Shown piece by piece: positions 35,517 through 45,621 of a DNA stretch of 64,000 bases. Numbering within the stretch: position 1 is the first letter of the stretch; each line of letters starts with the position of its first letter. The notes under the pieces are model-generated. The model searched no databases, was not told the DNA's origin, and saw only the letters and a program-made list of their open reading frames with translations. The DNA is taken from assembly GCF_011617245.1 (NCBI RefSeq), contig NZ_CP050152.1:372001-436000 (forward strand). Reading direction: 5' to 3'. The DNA is from Brevibacterium atlanticum. GTDB lineage: Bacteria; Actinomycetota; Actinomycetes; Actinomycetales; Brevibacteriaceae. A program made the translations under genes and the position numbers.

Positions 35517-37553
35517 ATGCGAGTAGGCGTCGATATCGGCGGCACGTTCACGGACATCACAGCCGTGGATGACCAGGGTGTATTTCACATCGGTAAAATT
35601 CCGAGCACACTCGACGACCAGTCCGTGGCGCTGGCCCAGGGAGTCTCGGGCGTCCTCGAACGCAGCGGTGGCCAGGCAGGCGAGGTGGACTACCTCGGCC
35701 ATGGAACGACAGTTGCGACGAACACTCTGCTCGAGCTGAATGGTTCACCCACCGCTCTTGTCGTCACCCGTGGATTTCGTGATGTCTTAGAGATCGCACG
35801 ACAGAAGAGACCGAGCCTGTACGACTTGTTCGCTGAGAAGCCTCGCGTCCTTGTTCCGCGCAGCAGGGTCTTTGAGATCGATGAACGGCTGCTCGGGGAT
35901 GGCACAGAATTACGTCCCGTTCAGTCCGACGACCTCGCGACTTTGCTGGAGAAACTCGCCCAGATCGACGTCACAGCAGTAGCCGTCTGTTTCCTCCACA
36001 GCTACCGTGACCCCGCGCACGAAATAGAGGTCGCGGAAGCGATTGCTGAACGCTTCCCCGATCGCTATGTGACTAGGTCGAGCGAAGTCGCACCAGAGTT
36101 CCGCGAGTACGAACGACTCTCGACCACAGTCATCAACGCGTTTATCGGGCCTCGCATGGACCGGTACGTTTCGATGCTTGAGAAGCGCACTAATGAACTC
36201 GGGGTTCCCGTGCCGCCTAAGATCATCCAGTCAAACGGTGGCATTGTCTCTCCGGACTCAATCGTACGCCGTCCAGTGAGTACCTTGTTGTCTGGGCCGA
36301 GCGCTGGGGTGCTGGGTGCTGCTTGGGTCTCTGAGAGATCTGGTTTCACCGAGCTCGTCACTTTCGATATGGGTGGAACCAGCACCGATGTCTGTCTCGT
36401 CAGAGACGGTGAGGCCCTCGTGACTGCCGAACGAAGCGTTGACGGATACATTGTCCGTACTCCAAGCGCCAACGTTCACACGGTTGGCGCTGGCGGCGGT
36501 TCGATTGCGCAGGTCGACGGTGCGGGTGCGCTGCAGGTCGGGCCACGCAGTGCTGGTGCTCGTCCTGGACCTGCGGCATATGGTCATGGAGGAACTCGTG
36601 CGACGGTGACCGACGCGAATATCGTGCTGAGTCGACAAGACCCTGACCAGGTCATCGGAGAAGGACTGCATCTCGATATTGAAGCGGCCGAACGTGTCGT
36701 GGAAGAGATCGGGACAGCACTCGCGATCGACGTTGAAGAAGCAGCCCTCGGTGTCATTCGCGTAGCTAACTCCCACATGGCTCGTGCGGTACGCGGAGTC
36801 AGCGTCGATAACGGCGATGATCCTAGGGATCTTGCTCTCGTTGCGTATGGCGGTGCTGGGCCACTGCACGCTGTGGAAGTCGCGCGAGAGGTGGGCATGA
36901 GAACTGTGATTGTCCCTCCCAACCCCGGCACGTTGTGCGCACTCGGCCTGCTTGTCAGCGAAGTCCGCACAGAGATCCGGCAGTCGAGTCTGCTCGATCT
37001 CGGGGACAGTGCTGCCCCATTGCAAGATGTTATCGCTGGGCTTCGCACTTCGGCAGAGGAATGGTTCATTCGCGAAGGAGTCCCCTCCGCGGAACGATCA
37101 ACTCGCTTCGTCCTTGATATGCGCTATCAGCGGCAAAACTTCGAGCTCCCTGTCGACATCGGCGATGGGGTACTGACGGATACGGATATTCCGTCCATCA
37201 TCGACCGCTTCCACGAGATCCACCGAAAAACATACGGGTTCGCCCATGCAGGTTCCGGAGTGCGCGTCGTGAACATCACCGTCATTGCGTCTCAGCCCGT
37301 CGAGCCTTTGGAACCCACAACGCTACCAACCAGAACGATCGCCGACCGGGACTCCATCATCGCTACACGCGACGTGCGCTTCCCAGAGGGAAAGCTCCCA
37401 TCCACAATCCACCGTCGTGAACTTCTACGTTCCGGAGACCACATCGACGGCCCAGCCGTCATCGAACAGGAAGACTCAACTACATTGTTGCCACCAGGAT
37501 CCCACGCACTCGTCGACTCATACGGAACACTCATCGTGGAGGTGGGAAAATGA
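35517..37553 (+). CDS. hyuA: Hydantoinase/oxoprolinase subunit A
   Basis: 678 residues. MRVGVDIGGTFTDITAVDD is the ATP-binding start of the family; LGHGTTVATNTLLE, FDMGGTSTDVCLV and VAYGGAGPLHAVEVA are further HyuA signatures. With subunit B it hydrolyses a cyclic amide (N-methylhydantoin, 5-oxoproline or similar) using ATP. Its stop overlaps the subunit B start by 4 bases. The ribosome site GAAGAGGAAG precedes the ATG. Exact substrate is not readable from sequence. Confidence 0.92.
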   Translation: MRVGVDIGGTFTDITAVDDQGVFHIGKIPSTLDDQSVALAQGVSGVLERSGGQAGEVDYLGHGTTVATNTLLELNGSPTALVVTRGFRDVLEIARQKRPSLYDLFAEKPRVLVPRSRVFEIDERLLGDGTELRPVQSDDLATLLEKLAQIDVTAVAVCFLHSYRDPAHEIEVAEAIAERFPDRYVTRSSEVAPEFREYERLSTTVINAFIGPRMDRYVSMLEKRTNELGVPVPPKIIQSNGGIVSPDSIVRRPVSTLLSGPSAGVLGAAWVSERSGFTELVTFDMGGTSTDVCLVRDGEALVTAERSVDGYIVRTPSANVHTVGAGGGSIAQVDGAGALQVGPRSAGARPGPAAYGHGGTRATVTDANIVLSRQDPDQVIGEGLHLDIEAAERVVEEIGTALAIDVEEAALGVIRVANSHMARAVRGVSVDNGDDPRDLALVAYGGAGPLHAVEVAREVGMRTVIVPPNPGTLCALGLLVSEVRTEIRQSSLLDLGDSAAPLQDVIAGLRTSAEEWFIREGVPSAERSTRFVLDMRYQRQNFELPVDIGDGVLTDTDIPSIIDRFHEIHRKTYGFAHAGSGVRVVNITVIASQPVEPLEPTTLPTRTIADRDSIIATRDVRFPEGKLPSTIHRRELLRSGDHIDGPAVIEQEDSTTLLPPGSHALVDSYGTLIVEVGK

Positions 37554-39397
37554 GCCTCGATCACGACACCCTGACAAAACATCACACCACCAACAGTGCC
37601 GATCAAGTCGACCCGATCACCGTCCAAGTCATTGGGAACGCACTTCTCTCCGTTGCCGAAGAAGCAGGCACCGTTCTCAGACGAGCAAGCTACTCGACGA
37701 ACATCAAAGAGAGAGCGGACTGCTCGACTGCGCTGTTTGACGCAAACGGTCGGCTCATCGCACAAGCTGAACACATCCCCATCCACATGGGTTCGATGGC
37801 CGGTGCGGTAGGGCGCCTGAGCGGACGTCTTCCGGGATATGAAAACATCCGCATCGAGTCTGGTGACGTCTTCATCACGAACGACCCCTACGACGGCGGA
37901 GGCACTCACCTTCCCGACATCACAATGGTGGCTCCAGTCTTTGTCGAAGACGAGATCGTTGGATGGAGTGCCAACATTGCACACCACTCTGACGTCGGAG
38001 GACATGTGCCGGGAAGTAACTCTGGAGACTCGACCAGCCTTTTCATGGAGGGCTTGCGAATTCCATTGGTAAAAGTCGTCAGCCAGGGCGAAGTCATCAA
38101 CGACGTTCTCTCATTCGTGCTCCTCAACTCGCGGTTGCCTGAGGAGCGTTACGGAGACCTCCTTGCTCAGCAGTCAGCAGCTGCCGTCGGTGCACAGCGC
38201 CTCCTCGAACTCCATGCCAAATACGGTACTGGCGTCGTTGCTTCGGCAAGTGCCTCTCTGCTCGACTACGCAGAGAAGCGTCTGGCCCTCGCCGTCGCCG
38301 AAGTCCCAGATGGCGTGTACACGGCCACGGACTGGCTCGACGAGGACCGCCCAGGCGATGGCAGGATCCCAATCGTTGCCTCTGTGACGATCGACGGCGA
38401 ACATATATCCGTCGATTTCACTGGCACCGGCCGGGAAGCAGTCGTCGCAGTCAACGTCGTTCGCAGTGCTCTCGAAGCGACAGTGTTCTACGCGCTCAAG
38501 GCGGCACTAGATCCAGGGATACCTGCCAACGGGGGATTCTTTGACGCAGTGAAGATTCACGCCCCCGAAGGCACCATTCTCAACCCCCGTCCGCCTGCCC
38601 CGGTCGCAGCGAGGACAGATACCTGCCAGCGAGTTGTCGATGCCGTGTTCGCCGCTCTCGCCCAAGCTCTTCCTGACAGGATCCCTGCCGGGAGCCACTC
38701 GACGATTACCTACGTCAATTTCTCGGGTCTCGGTCGCGATTTCTACGTCTATCCAGAGGTAGTGGCCGGCGGCGCCGGCGCGCGTCCGGAAGCGGATGGC
38801 CTCGACGCAGTTCAAGTGCATATCACTAACTCATCGAACCTGCCCATCGAATCCCTCGAAAGCGAGTACCCGTTGATGGTCGACGCCTACGAGCTCGTTA
38901 CCGATTCCGGTGGCGCGGGAGCGCATAGAGGGGGCCTTGCGCTCCGCCGAGACATCCGAATCCTGGGCGACGGTGCGGAATTTTCCGCCCATGCCGACCG
39001 TCAGTCCCTCCCTCCAACAGGAATGGCAGGCGGTCACAACGGAACTGCCGGCCGTTTCACCGTCCGCCCCGGCACTACTGAGGAGCAAGTACTCCCGGGT
39101 GGACGAGTAAGCGGCGTGGCGCTGGCTCAAGGTGACGTCATGCGAATTCAGAGTCCCGGAGCCGGCGGCTTCGGATCACCCTTGCAACGCCCCGTTGAAA
39201 AGGTCCTTATCGATATCGCTGATGGAAGAGTCTCTCGGGAGGCAGCGGCTTCTATCTACGGCGTCATCGTCGATGAATCTGGAAATCTCAACCGCATCAA
39301 GACCGAGCAAGCCCGTGCCACTGCAACATCCTCCAGCAAAAACTCGACAGAACATATGCCCACCACTGCTACGGAAGAAAGAAGTGCAGGATCATGA
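37550..39397 (+). CDS. hyuB: Hydantoinase/oxoprolinase subunit B
   Basis: 615 residues. It shows DPITVQVIGNALLSVAEEAGTVLRRASYSTNIKERADCS, HIPIHMGSM, ITNDPYDGGGTHLPDITMVAPVF, and the GGAGAHRGGLALRRDI and GAGGFGSP segments of the HyuB family. It is the partner of HyuA. The 4-base overlaps on both ends (with hyuA and with the TctC-type gene) show tight coupling of hydrolysis and uptake. An extra Ser/Thr-rich tail of about 30 residues follows the family core. Confidence 0.92.
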   Translation: MSLDHDTLTKHHTTNSADQVDPITVQVIGNALLSVAEEAGTVLRRASYSTNIKERADCSTALFDANGRLIAQAEHIPIHMGSMAGAVGRLSGRLPGYENIRIESGDVFITNDPYDGGGTHLPDITMVAPVFVEDEIVGWSANIAHHSDVGGHVPGSNSGDSTSLFMEGLRIPLVKVVSQGEVINDVLSFVLLNSRLPEERYGDLLAQQSAAAVGAQRLLELHAKYGTGVVASASASLLDYAEKRLALAVAEVPDGVYTATDWLDEDRPGDGRIPIVASVTIDGEHISVDFTGTGREAVVAVNVVRSALEATVFYALKAALDPGIPANGGFFDAVKIHAPEGTILNPRPPAPVAARTDTCQRVVDAVFAALAQALPDRIPAGSHSTITYVNFSGLGRDFYVYPEVVAGGAGARPEADGLDAVQVHITNSSNLPIESLESEYPLMVDAYELVTDSGGAGAHRGGLALRRDIRILGDGAEFSAHADRQSLPPTGMAGGHNGTAGRFTVRPGTTEEQVLPGGRVSGVALAQGDVMRIQSPGAGGFGSPLQRPVEKVLIDIADGRVSREAAASIYGVIVDESGNLNRIKTEQARATATSSSKNSTEHMPTTATEERSAGS

Positions 39398-40377
39398 AAA
39401 AGAAGCTCACTCTTGCTGCCGCACTCATTGTTGCCCTTTCACTCGGCGGATGCGCTGGCGACCTTAAAGGAGGCGGAGGCGGAGACGACGCCAACTTTCC
39501 AACTCACGCCATCGACCTTGTTCTTCCCTTTGGATCAGGTGGAGCCACTGACATCGGCGCGCGCGCGATGGCCGATGCTCTCTCCGGTGATCTCAAGCAA
39601 CCGATTAATTCCACCAATGAAACTGGGGCGCAGCAAGTCACCGCTGTAGGGAAAGTGCTCAATTCCTCCAGGGATGGCTACACTCTGCTTGCCGATGGAG
39701 CAGGCTCATCGTCTATCCAATCACTGTTGCCTGACTTGCCGTTCACCTGGGACGACCGCACATTCATCGCTGATGTCGCAACCGGCGCACACGCCTACGC
39801 GGTTGGTAAGAAGAGTGGCATCACTTCCCTCGATGAACTCGAGCAGAAAGCGCAGGACAACCCATCTGGTTTCCATATCGCATGGCTTGGTGGTACCACA
39901 ACCAGTGACTATGCGACCCTTCAGTTTCTCGATGCTATCGATGTCGATGCTTCGAAAGTAGTGAAGGTGCCATTCGACGGTTCCGGAGATGCTATGCAAG
40001 CTGCAGCGGCCGGCGACGTCGACCTGGCGGTAGGCGGATCGAGTGCAATCGCTTCTCTGTACAGTTCCGGAGATCTCGTACCGCTGGCCATTACGACAGA
40101 GGACCCAAACTTTCCCGAAATACCACTGACCGCTGATGAAGGATACGACTCACTCAATCTCACCTTCTGGGTTGGGCTCTCCGGGCCTGCGGATTTGCCC
40201 GATGGAGTCGTCAATAAACTCAGTGAGTCTCTGAACACGCTTGCCGACAATGGCGAGTTGAATGAGTCCTTCGAGAAGATCGGGATGACCGTCGAAGTGC
40301 ACACTGGTGAGGAGCTGACAAAGCAGGTAAATGACGAAGCTAAGACATTCGCGGACCTGAAAGAAGCGGTTGAGTGA
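39394..40377 (+). CDS. tctC: Tripartite tricarboxylate transporter substrate-binding lipoprotein
   Basis: 327 residues. The lipobox is LSLGGC after a lysine-rich start. IDLVLPFGSGGATDIGARAMADAL is the TctC/Bug ligand-binding segment, and VNKLSESLNTLADNGELNESF closes the family core. The mature protein should capture the substrate outside the membrane and pass it to TctBA. It overlaps hyuB, so the ligand is probably the hydantoinase substrate or a related acid. Confidence 0.9.
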   Translation: MKKKLTLAAALIVALSLGGCAGDLKGGGGGDDANFPTHAIDLVLPFGSGGATDIGARAMADALSGDLKQPINSTNETGAQQVTAVGKVLNSSRDGYTLLADGAGSSSIQSLLPDLPFTWDDRTFIADVATGAHAYAVGKKSGITSLDELEQKAQDNPSGFHIAWLGGTTTSDYATLQFLDAIDVDASKVVKVPFDGSGDAMQAAAAGDVDLAVGGSSAIASLYSSGDLVPLAITTEDPNFPEIPLTADEGYDSLNLTFWVGLSGPADLPDGVVNKLSESLNTLADNGELNESFEKIGMTVEVHTGEELTKQVNDEAKTFADLKEAVE

Positions 40378-40955
40378 TGTCTACGTTATTAGCTCGTACG
40401 GGCTCACTGTTACGGTCACCTGACGGGTGGGGCCACCTTCTGATCGCGCTCTTTGCCCTTGTTGCAGTCGGCAATGGCGGGGTGATCGTCAGTGCTGCTG
40501 GAGGCATTGGGGAGAAAGCTGCTGCCGGATGGTTTATTGGAATCATCGGAATTATCCTCCTCGGTCTGGTCGGACTTGGGTTCCGTGAAGATCTCCGCGG
40601 TGGGCGCGTATCAGTGATGTCAGAACTTGCCACAACAATCATCGCCGAAGAGGAAGCTGCGGGCCGTGAGGTCGAAGACCACTTCCAAGTCGAGCTCCCA
40701 CTGCACTCTCCTCGGATAATTGCTCGCCTGCTGTTGCTCAGTGCGGTGTTACTCGTCGGTTGGATGGTAGCAATTCCGTGGATTGGGTTCGGAGCTGCGA
40801 CCGCAATCTTCTGCCTTCTATTTATGCGCTGGATGAGTCGAACCTCATGGTGGACGACACTCATCACATCCATATCTGTCGGAGCCGGGCTCGCCATTCT
40901 CTTCAAGCTTGTCGGAGTCATCCTGCCAACCGGTGCCCTCTGGTACCTGATCTGA
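40377..40955 (+). CDS. tctB: Tripartite tricarboxylate transporter small membrane subunit (TctB)
   Basis: About 192 residues with four hydrophobic segments (HLLIALFALVAVGNGGVIVSA; GWFIGIIGIILLGLVGLG; LLLLSAVLLVGWMVAIPWIG; AGLAILFKLVGVILPTG). Length and topology fit TctB. The ATG overlaps the TctC-type stop by one base. It joins TctA in the membrane. Confidence 0.85.
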   Translation: MSTLLARTGSLLRSPDGWGHLLIALFALVAVGNGGVIVSAAGGIGEKAAAGWFIGIIGIILLGLVGLGFREDLRGGRVSVMSELATTIIAEEEAAGREVEDHFQVELPLHSPRIIARLLLLSAVLLVGWMVAIPWIGFGAATAIFCLLFMRWMSRTSWWTTLITSISVGAGLAILFKLVGVILPTGALWYLI

Positions 40956-40977
40956 CCCATTCGAGAGGAACTATCGC

Positions 40978-42486
40978 ATGGATTTACACACCGTCATCAG
41001 CGGATTCGCCACAATCCTCACACCAGAGCACCTTCTGGTCGCGTTCCTCGGATGCTTCGCAGGAACGTTCTTCGGAGTGCTGCCTGGCCTCGGCCCAGTG
41101 ACGGCTATTGCAGTGCTCTTCCCATTGACAACATACTTGGACCCGGTGTCCGGGATCCTCATGCTCGCTGCTGTCTACTATGGCGGAATGTATGGAGGCT
41201 CAACGACGGCGATCCTACTCAATATCCCCGGAGAAGTCTCTTCACTTCCCTCCGCGCTGGAGGGCTATCCAATGACGAAACGAGGTCGAGCCGGCGCGGC
41301 TTTGGCAACTGCTGCAGTATCCTCGTTTTTTGCTGGGATCGTGGGCACCATCGGAGTTATGATCATCGGCCCTACCATCGCACATTTCGCTTTGGCATTC
41401 GGGCCGCCGGAACAGTTTGGTCTCCTGCTCTTCAGCCTCACAGCAATCTCCGGGCTGGTTTCTGGCTCGATTGCTAAGGGGCTAGGAATGGCTGTACTCG
41501 GAATCATGCTGTCTTTGATCGGCTACGACGCAATCTCCGGGGCACAGGTATTGACATTTGGCTCATGGACCCTGGCTCAGGGGCTTAACGTTGTTCCGGT
41601 CATGATTGGACTGTTCGGCATTGGCGAGATTCTGAAAACTCTGATCCAGAAGAACCCGGTTCCATCTGTAGCACCTGTGGGAAGTCTCCTTCCCAGTCGC
41701 GACGAGCGTAGAGCAAGCGTGGGTCCAACCGTGCGTGGAACTGCGCAAGGCTTCTTCCTCGGCCTCATCCCGGGAATGTTGCCTTCTGTGACCTCGTTCC
41801 TTAATTACAGTTGGGAACGCAATCGCGCCCAACGCAGGGGGACCTCGAAATTCGGGCGAGGAGCAATCGAGGGAATCGCAGGTCCGGAAGCCGCGAACAA
41901 CGGTGCCGCCATGGGCGGATTCGTTCCCTTGTTCAGCCTGGGAATCCCCACCGGTCCATCGATGGCACTCATTCTCGCGGCACTTCTCGTTTACGGATTG
42001 GTTCCGGGCCCCACGCTTTTCACTGAGAAGGCTGACTTCACGGCGGGCATCATCGCGAGCTTCCTTATCGCTAACGTGATCCTTCTTATTCTCAATCTGC
42101 CGTTGGTCGGGCTCTGGGCGAAGATCGCTAAGGTGCCCTTTTCAATAATGGCTCCGATTGTCATCGTCTGCTGCCTTGTTGGAGCTCTTCTCGAGCGCAA
42201 CAGTATGTTCGACGTCGGAGTTTGCGCACTTTTTGGTTTCCTAGCGTTGCTCTTTGATCGGGCTCAATTGCCGATTGCACCACTGGTCATGGGCTTCATC
42301 CTAGGGCCGTCGCTACAGCAATCGATGCGCCAGTCTTTCACCATGTCATCGACCTTCTACTTCGAACGCCCGATCTTCATCCTGTTCGCAGTAGTGAGCC
42401 TGGCAACTGTGGCGTGGTCCATCTATCGCGCTGTGCGGTCAAAACGCGACAAACAGCGCCGAGCTGTAGCAGGTTACGTGCAATAG
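40978..42486 (+). CDS. tctA: Tripartite tricarboxylate transporter large membrane subunit (TctA)
   Basis: 502 residues with twelve membrane segments. GTFFGVLPGLGPVTAIAVLFPLT, YYGGMYGGSTTAILLNIPGE and LGIPTGPSMALILAALLVYGLVPGP are TctA family hallmarks. It is the channel-forming subunit, driven by an ion gradient. It completes the hyuAB-tctCBA run. No clear terminator is visible in the 112 bases that follow. Confidence 0.93.
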   Translation: MDLHTVISGFATILTPEHLLVAFLGCFAGTFFGVLPGLGPVTAIAVLFPLTTYLDPVSGILMLAAVYYGGMYGGSTTAILLNIPGEVSSLPSALEGYPMTKRGRAGAALATAAVSSFFAGIVGTIGVMIIGPTIAHFALAFGPPEQFGLLLFSLTAISGLVSGSIAKGLGMAVLGIMLSLIGYDAISGAQVLTFGSWTLAQGLNVVPVMIGLFGIGEILKTLIQKNPVPSVAPVGSLLPSRDERRASVGPTVRGTAQGFFLGLIPGMLPSVTSFLNYSWERNRAQRRGTSKFGRGAIEGIAGPEAANNGAAMGGFVPLFSLGIPTGPSMALILAALLVYGLVPGPTLFTEKADFTAGIIASFLIANVILLILNLPLVGLWAKIAKVPFSIMAPIVIVCCLVGALLERNSMFDVGVCALFGFLALLFDRAQLPIAPLVMGFILGPSLQQSMRQSFTMSSTFYFERPIFILFAVVSLATVAWSIYRAVRSKRDKQRRAVAGYVQ

Positions 42487-42598
42487 AGGTTTGAGAGAGG
42501 CAAATTGTTGGCGACAGCAAGGCCGGGACCGTTCGAGGGAAGATTGGACATGACCGGCGTTCCATGGGTGGTGAGTGCGTCTACCAGTAGAGGTGACC

Positions 42599-44119
42599 TC
42601 ACTCCCACTGCAGCCAGGTCGTCTTGAGATCCGTGTAGTTCTCAAGAGCGTGAACGGACAGGTCGCGGCCGAACCCAGACTGTTTGAACCCGCCGAACGG
42701 TGTCGTGAAGCCGAGGGCGTCGACGGTGTTGACCGAGACCGTGCCCGCGGTCAGCCGGGAGGACACTCGGTGAGCACGTGACATGCTTCCGGTCCACAGC
42801 GCCGCGGCAAGACCGTAGGGAGTCTCATTCGCCTTCGCGATCGCTTCCTCTTCACTGTCGAAGGGAGTGACGAGTGCGACCGGCCCGAACACCTCGTGCT
42901 CGTGCAGGCGATGATCGGCCGGCAGGTCGGTGACGATGGTCGGATCGACGAACGTCTTCATTCCATTGATCTCCGGTCGGTTGCCACCCTTGACGATCGT
43001 CCCGTCGGCACGAGCCTGCTCGATGCAGTCCCACACCTCGTCGGCGTGCTTCTCGGATACGAGCGACCCGATGGCCGTGGCAGGATCGAGCGGATCACCA
43101 GGCTGGTACGAATCGGCAGCGGCCGCGAAAAGGTCGAGGAACTCCTCGTAGACGTCGCGTTCGACGAAGATCCGCGAGGTAGCCGAGCAGACCTCTCCCT
43201 GGTTGTAGAAGATCCCGAACGCCGCCTTCTCCGCCGCCGCACCGAGGTCCTCAGTATCGGCGAAGATGAAGTTCGCGCTCTTTCCGCCGGCCTCGAGCGC
43301 CAAACGTTTCATATTCGATTCGCCGGCATAGACCTGAAGCTGTTTGGCCACCTGGGTGGACCCGGTGAAGCCGAGCATGTCAACATCCATATGACGACCA
43401 AGCGCCTCACCGACGACCGAGCCGCGGCCCGGGACGACGTGGAGGATGCCAGCAGGAACGCCGGCCTCGACGGCGAGTTCGGCGAGGAGCAGGATCGAGT
43501 GCGAAGCCTCGACCGGCGGCTTGACGACGAGGGCATTGCCAGCAGCTAACGCCGGCGCGATCTTCCACGTCGCGATTTCGAGAGGGTAGTTCCACGGCAC
43601 GATGACCCCGATGACGCCCAAGGGCTCGCGCGTGACCAGAGCCGTGGAACCGGTCGGAGTCACCGGGATCTCATCACTGAGCTTCTCGATCGCCTCCCCG
43701 TAGAAACGAAAGAGAGCGGCCGCGCCCGGAGCATCGATCGTTGACGACTCGCCAATCGGCTTGCCCATGTCGAGAGTGTCCAACAGCGCGAACTCATCCG
43801 AGCGTGCCTCGATGAGGTCGGCAAGACGCAACAGGACTTCACGCCGATGAGTAACTGAAGCACGCGACCAATCGCCGGCGTCGAATGCGGCGCGAGCGCT
43901 CGCCACCGCAGCGTCGACGTCGCTGCCGTCAGCGAGGTGTAACTGAGAAATCACCTCACCGGTGGCGGGATTGGTCTTCGCATGAGTCTGGCCTGAACGG
44001 GCGTCGACCCGGTGCCCGTCGATAAAGGGCCGGCCGTCGATGGTCAGTGCGGCTGCGGCAGCACGCCAGTCAGCGAGTGTGCTCGGTCGAGTGGTGGTAT
44101 CCGTCAGAGTAGCGGTCAT
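42599..44119 (-). CDS. NAD(P)-dependent aldehyde dehydrogenase
   Basis: 506 residues. VPWNYPLEIATWKIAPALAAGNALVVKP, LEAGGKSANFI with the general-base Glu, and NQGEVCSATSRI with catalytic Cys at about residue 311 are the ALDH motifs. The closest look is to gamma-aminobutyraldehyde/PuuC-type enzymes. It oxidises an aldehyde to an acid. It is the last of five minus-strand genes (RidA, DUF1028, M20, MHS, ALDH), with 75 bases to the transporter gene. Confidence 0.92.
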   Translation of the reverse strand: MTATLTDTTTRPSTLADWRAAAAALTIDGRPFIDGHRVDARSGQTHAKTNPATGEVISQLHLADGSDVDAAVASARAAFDAGDWSRASVTHRREVLLRLADLIEARSDEFALLDTLDMGKPIGESSTIDAPGAAALFRFYGEAIEKLSDEIPVTPTGSTALVTREPLGVIGVIVPWNYPLEIATWKIAPALAAGNALVVKPPVEASHSILLLAELAVEAGVPAGILHVVPGRGSVVGEALGRHMDVDMLGFTGSTQVAKQLQVYAGESNMKRLALEAGGKSANFIFADTEDLGAAAEKAAFGIFYNQGEVCSATSRIFVERDVYEEFLDLFAAAADSYQPGDPLDPATAIGSLVSEKHADEVWDCIEQARADGTIVKGGNRPEINGMKTFVDPTIVTDLPADHRLHEHEVFGPVALVTPFDSEEEAIAKANETPYGLAAALWTGSMSRAHRVSSRLTAGTVSVNTVDALGFTTPFGGFKQSGFGRDLSVHALENYTDLKTTWLQWE

Positions 44120-44194
44120 TGGAGCTCTCCTTCGAAGAGTGTCGGATGCGGATGGTCAGTGGTCGTTGAACGGACTGGAGTCCGGCGACGCGGC

Positions 44195-45556
44195 TCAGTC
44201 AGCTGCCGTGGTCGGTGGTGCTGTCTGCGCTGAAACGTCCTCGAGGTCGTCGGCCATGAGCAGGTCGATGCCGCGGGTCTCCGGCAGAGAGGCGACGGTG
44301 ACGATGCCGATGATGCCGACCGCAGCGAGGAACCATCCGGGGCTGAGAGTGCTGCCGGTGGCGTCGATGAGCCACGTGAGAATGTAGGGCGCGGTGCCGG
44401 CGAAGAGCGCCGCCGTCAGCGCGTACGCGATCGACAGGCCGGTCTGCCTGGTCCGAGTCGGGAAGAGCTCGACCACGGTGGCAGCGTGCGTGCCGAGGAT
44501 GATCGCCAGGATGAAGGCAAGGCCGAACGTCGAGACGAATGATGCCCATGGGTAGTCGGCACCCATGAGGATGAACAGCGGAACGGAGAGGACCGTGAGA
44601 GCGATCGCCGCGGTCATGAGCACGGGTTTGCGGCCGAATCGATCTGATGCGATCCCGGCCAAGGGGACGATGACGAGTCCCAACGCAGAGGCCAGTGTAG
44701 AGAGCAGCGCGGCGCGACCGGGATCGATGCCGACCGCCGTCTCTTGGTAGGTGAGCAGGTAGACCAGAACGACGTAGAAGGTGACGTTCATGAACGTCTC
44801 CATTCCGCACGTCTGCAGGAACTGCTTGGGATTGCGCTTGAAGACCTCGCGCAACGGTGTCTCCGAGACCGTCTCCATCTTCTGCAGAGCCTCGAACTCA
44901 GGGGTGTCCTCGATCTTGCGTCGAATGTAGAGGCCGATCAGTCCCAGGGGAACCGTGATGAGGAAAGGAATCCGCCAGCCCCAGGCAAGGACCTGGTCCG
45001 GGGTCAGCGCCTGGTTGAGGAGGAAGACGACGAAGCTCGCCAGCAGGAACCCGAGGAGGGACCCGAATTCCAGCCAACTGCAGCCGAAGCCACGGCGTTT
45101 CCGGGGTGAGAATTCGCCGAGGAAGGCCGCAGCGCTGCCGAATTCTCCGCCGGCCGCGAGGCCCTGGACGATCCGGGTGAGGATGAGCAGGATCGGAGCG
45201 ATCACTCCGATGGTCGAGTAGGTCGGGAGTACGCCGAGCACGAGTGTCGACAACGCCATGGCGAGGATGACCAGGGACAGCGTGTGCTTGCGTCCGAATT
45301 TGTCGCCGAGGCGGCCGAAGATGATCGCGCCGATCGGCCGGACGAGGAACGAGACGGCGAAGACCGCGAAGGTGGCGAGGAGCCCCGCGGTGCTGTCCTC
45401 CTCTGGGAAGAAGATCGCGGCGATGGTGGTGGCCATATACGCATAGACCGCCCAGTCGAACCAGTGGACCAGGACGCCGATGGATCCGGCGACCACGCTT
45501 TTCTGCAGTCCCTTCTTGTACGCCAGTCCTTCGGCGTTCGGAGTGTCACCCGACAT
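44195..45556 (-). CDS. MFS transporter, metabolite:H+ symporter (MHS) family
   Basis: 453 residues with twelve membrane segments. GRLGDKFGRKHTLSL and ASDRFGRKPVLMT are the MFS motifs, and WFDWAVYAYMATTIA is the typical MHS opening. The ATG at 45556 has AAGGAGG upstream. It lies 65 bases after the M20 gene on the same strand. It likely imports the N-acyl or carboxylic substrate used by this operon. Confidence 0.9.
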   Translation of the reverse strand: MSGDTPNAEGLAYKKGLQKSVVAGSIGVLVHWFDWAVYAYMATTIAAIFFPEEDSTAGLLATFAVFAVSFLVRPIGAIIFGRLGDKFGRKHTLSLVILAMALSTLVLGVLPTYSTIGVIAPILLILTRIVQGLAAGGEFGSAAAFLGEFSPRKRRGFGCSWLEFGSLLGFLLASFVVFLLNQALTPDQVLAWGWRIPFLITVPLGLIGLYIRRKIEDTPEFEALQKMETVSETPLREVFKRNPKQFLQTCGMETFMNVTFYVVLVYLLTYQETAVGIDPGRAALLSTLASALGLVIVPLAGIASDRFGRKPVLMTAAIALTVLSVPLFILMGADYPWASFVSTFGLAFILAIILGTHAATVVELFPTRTRQTGLSIAYALTAALFAGTAPYILTWLIDATGSTLSPGWFLAAVGIIGIVTVASLPETRGIDLLMADDLEDVSAQTAPPTTAAD

Positions 45557-45621
45557 GCCAATTCCTCCTTTGGAATCGTGGTCGTGCCGGCGCGGCGGTT
45601 CCGCGCCGAAACAGTCGTCGT

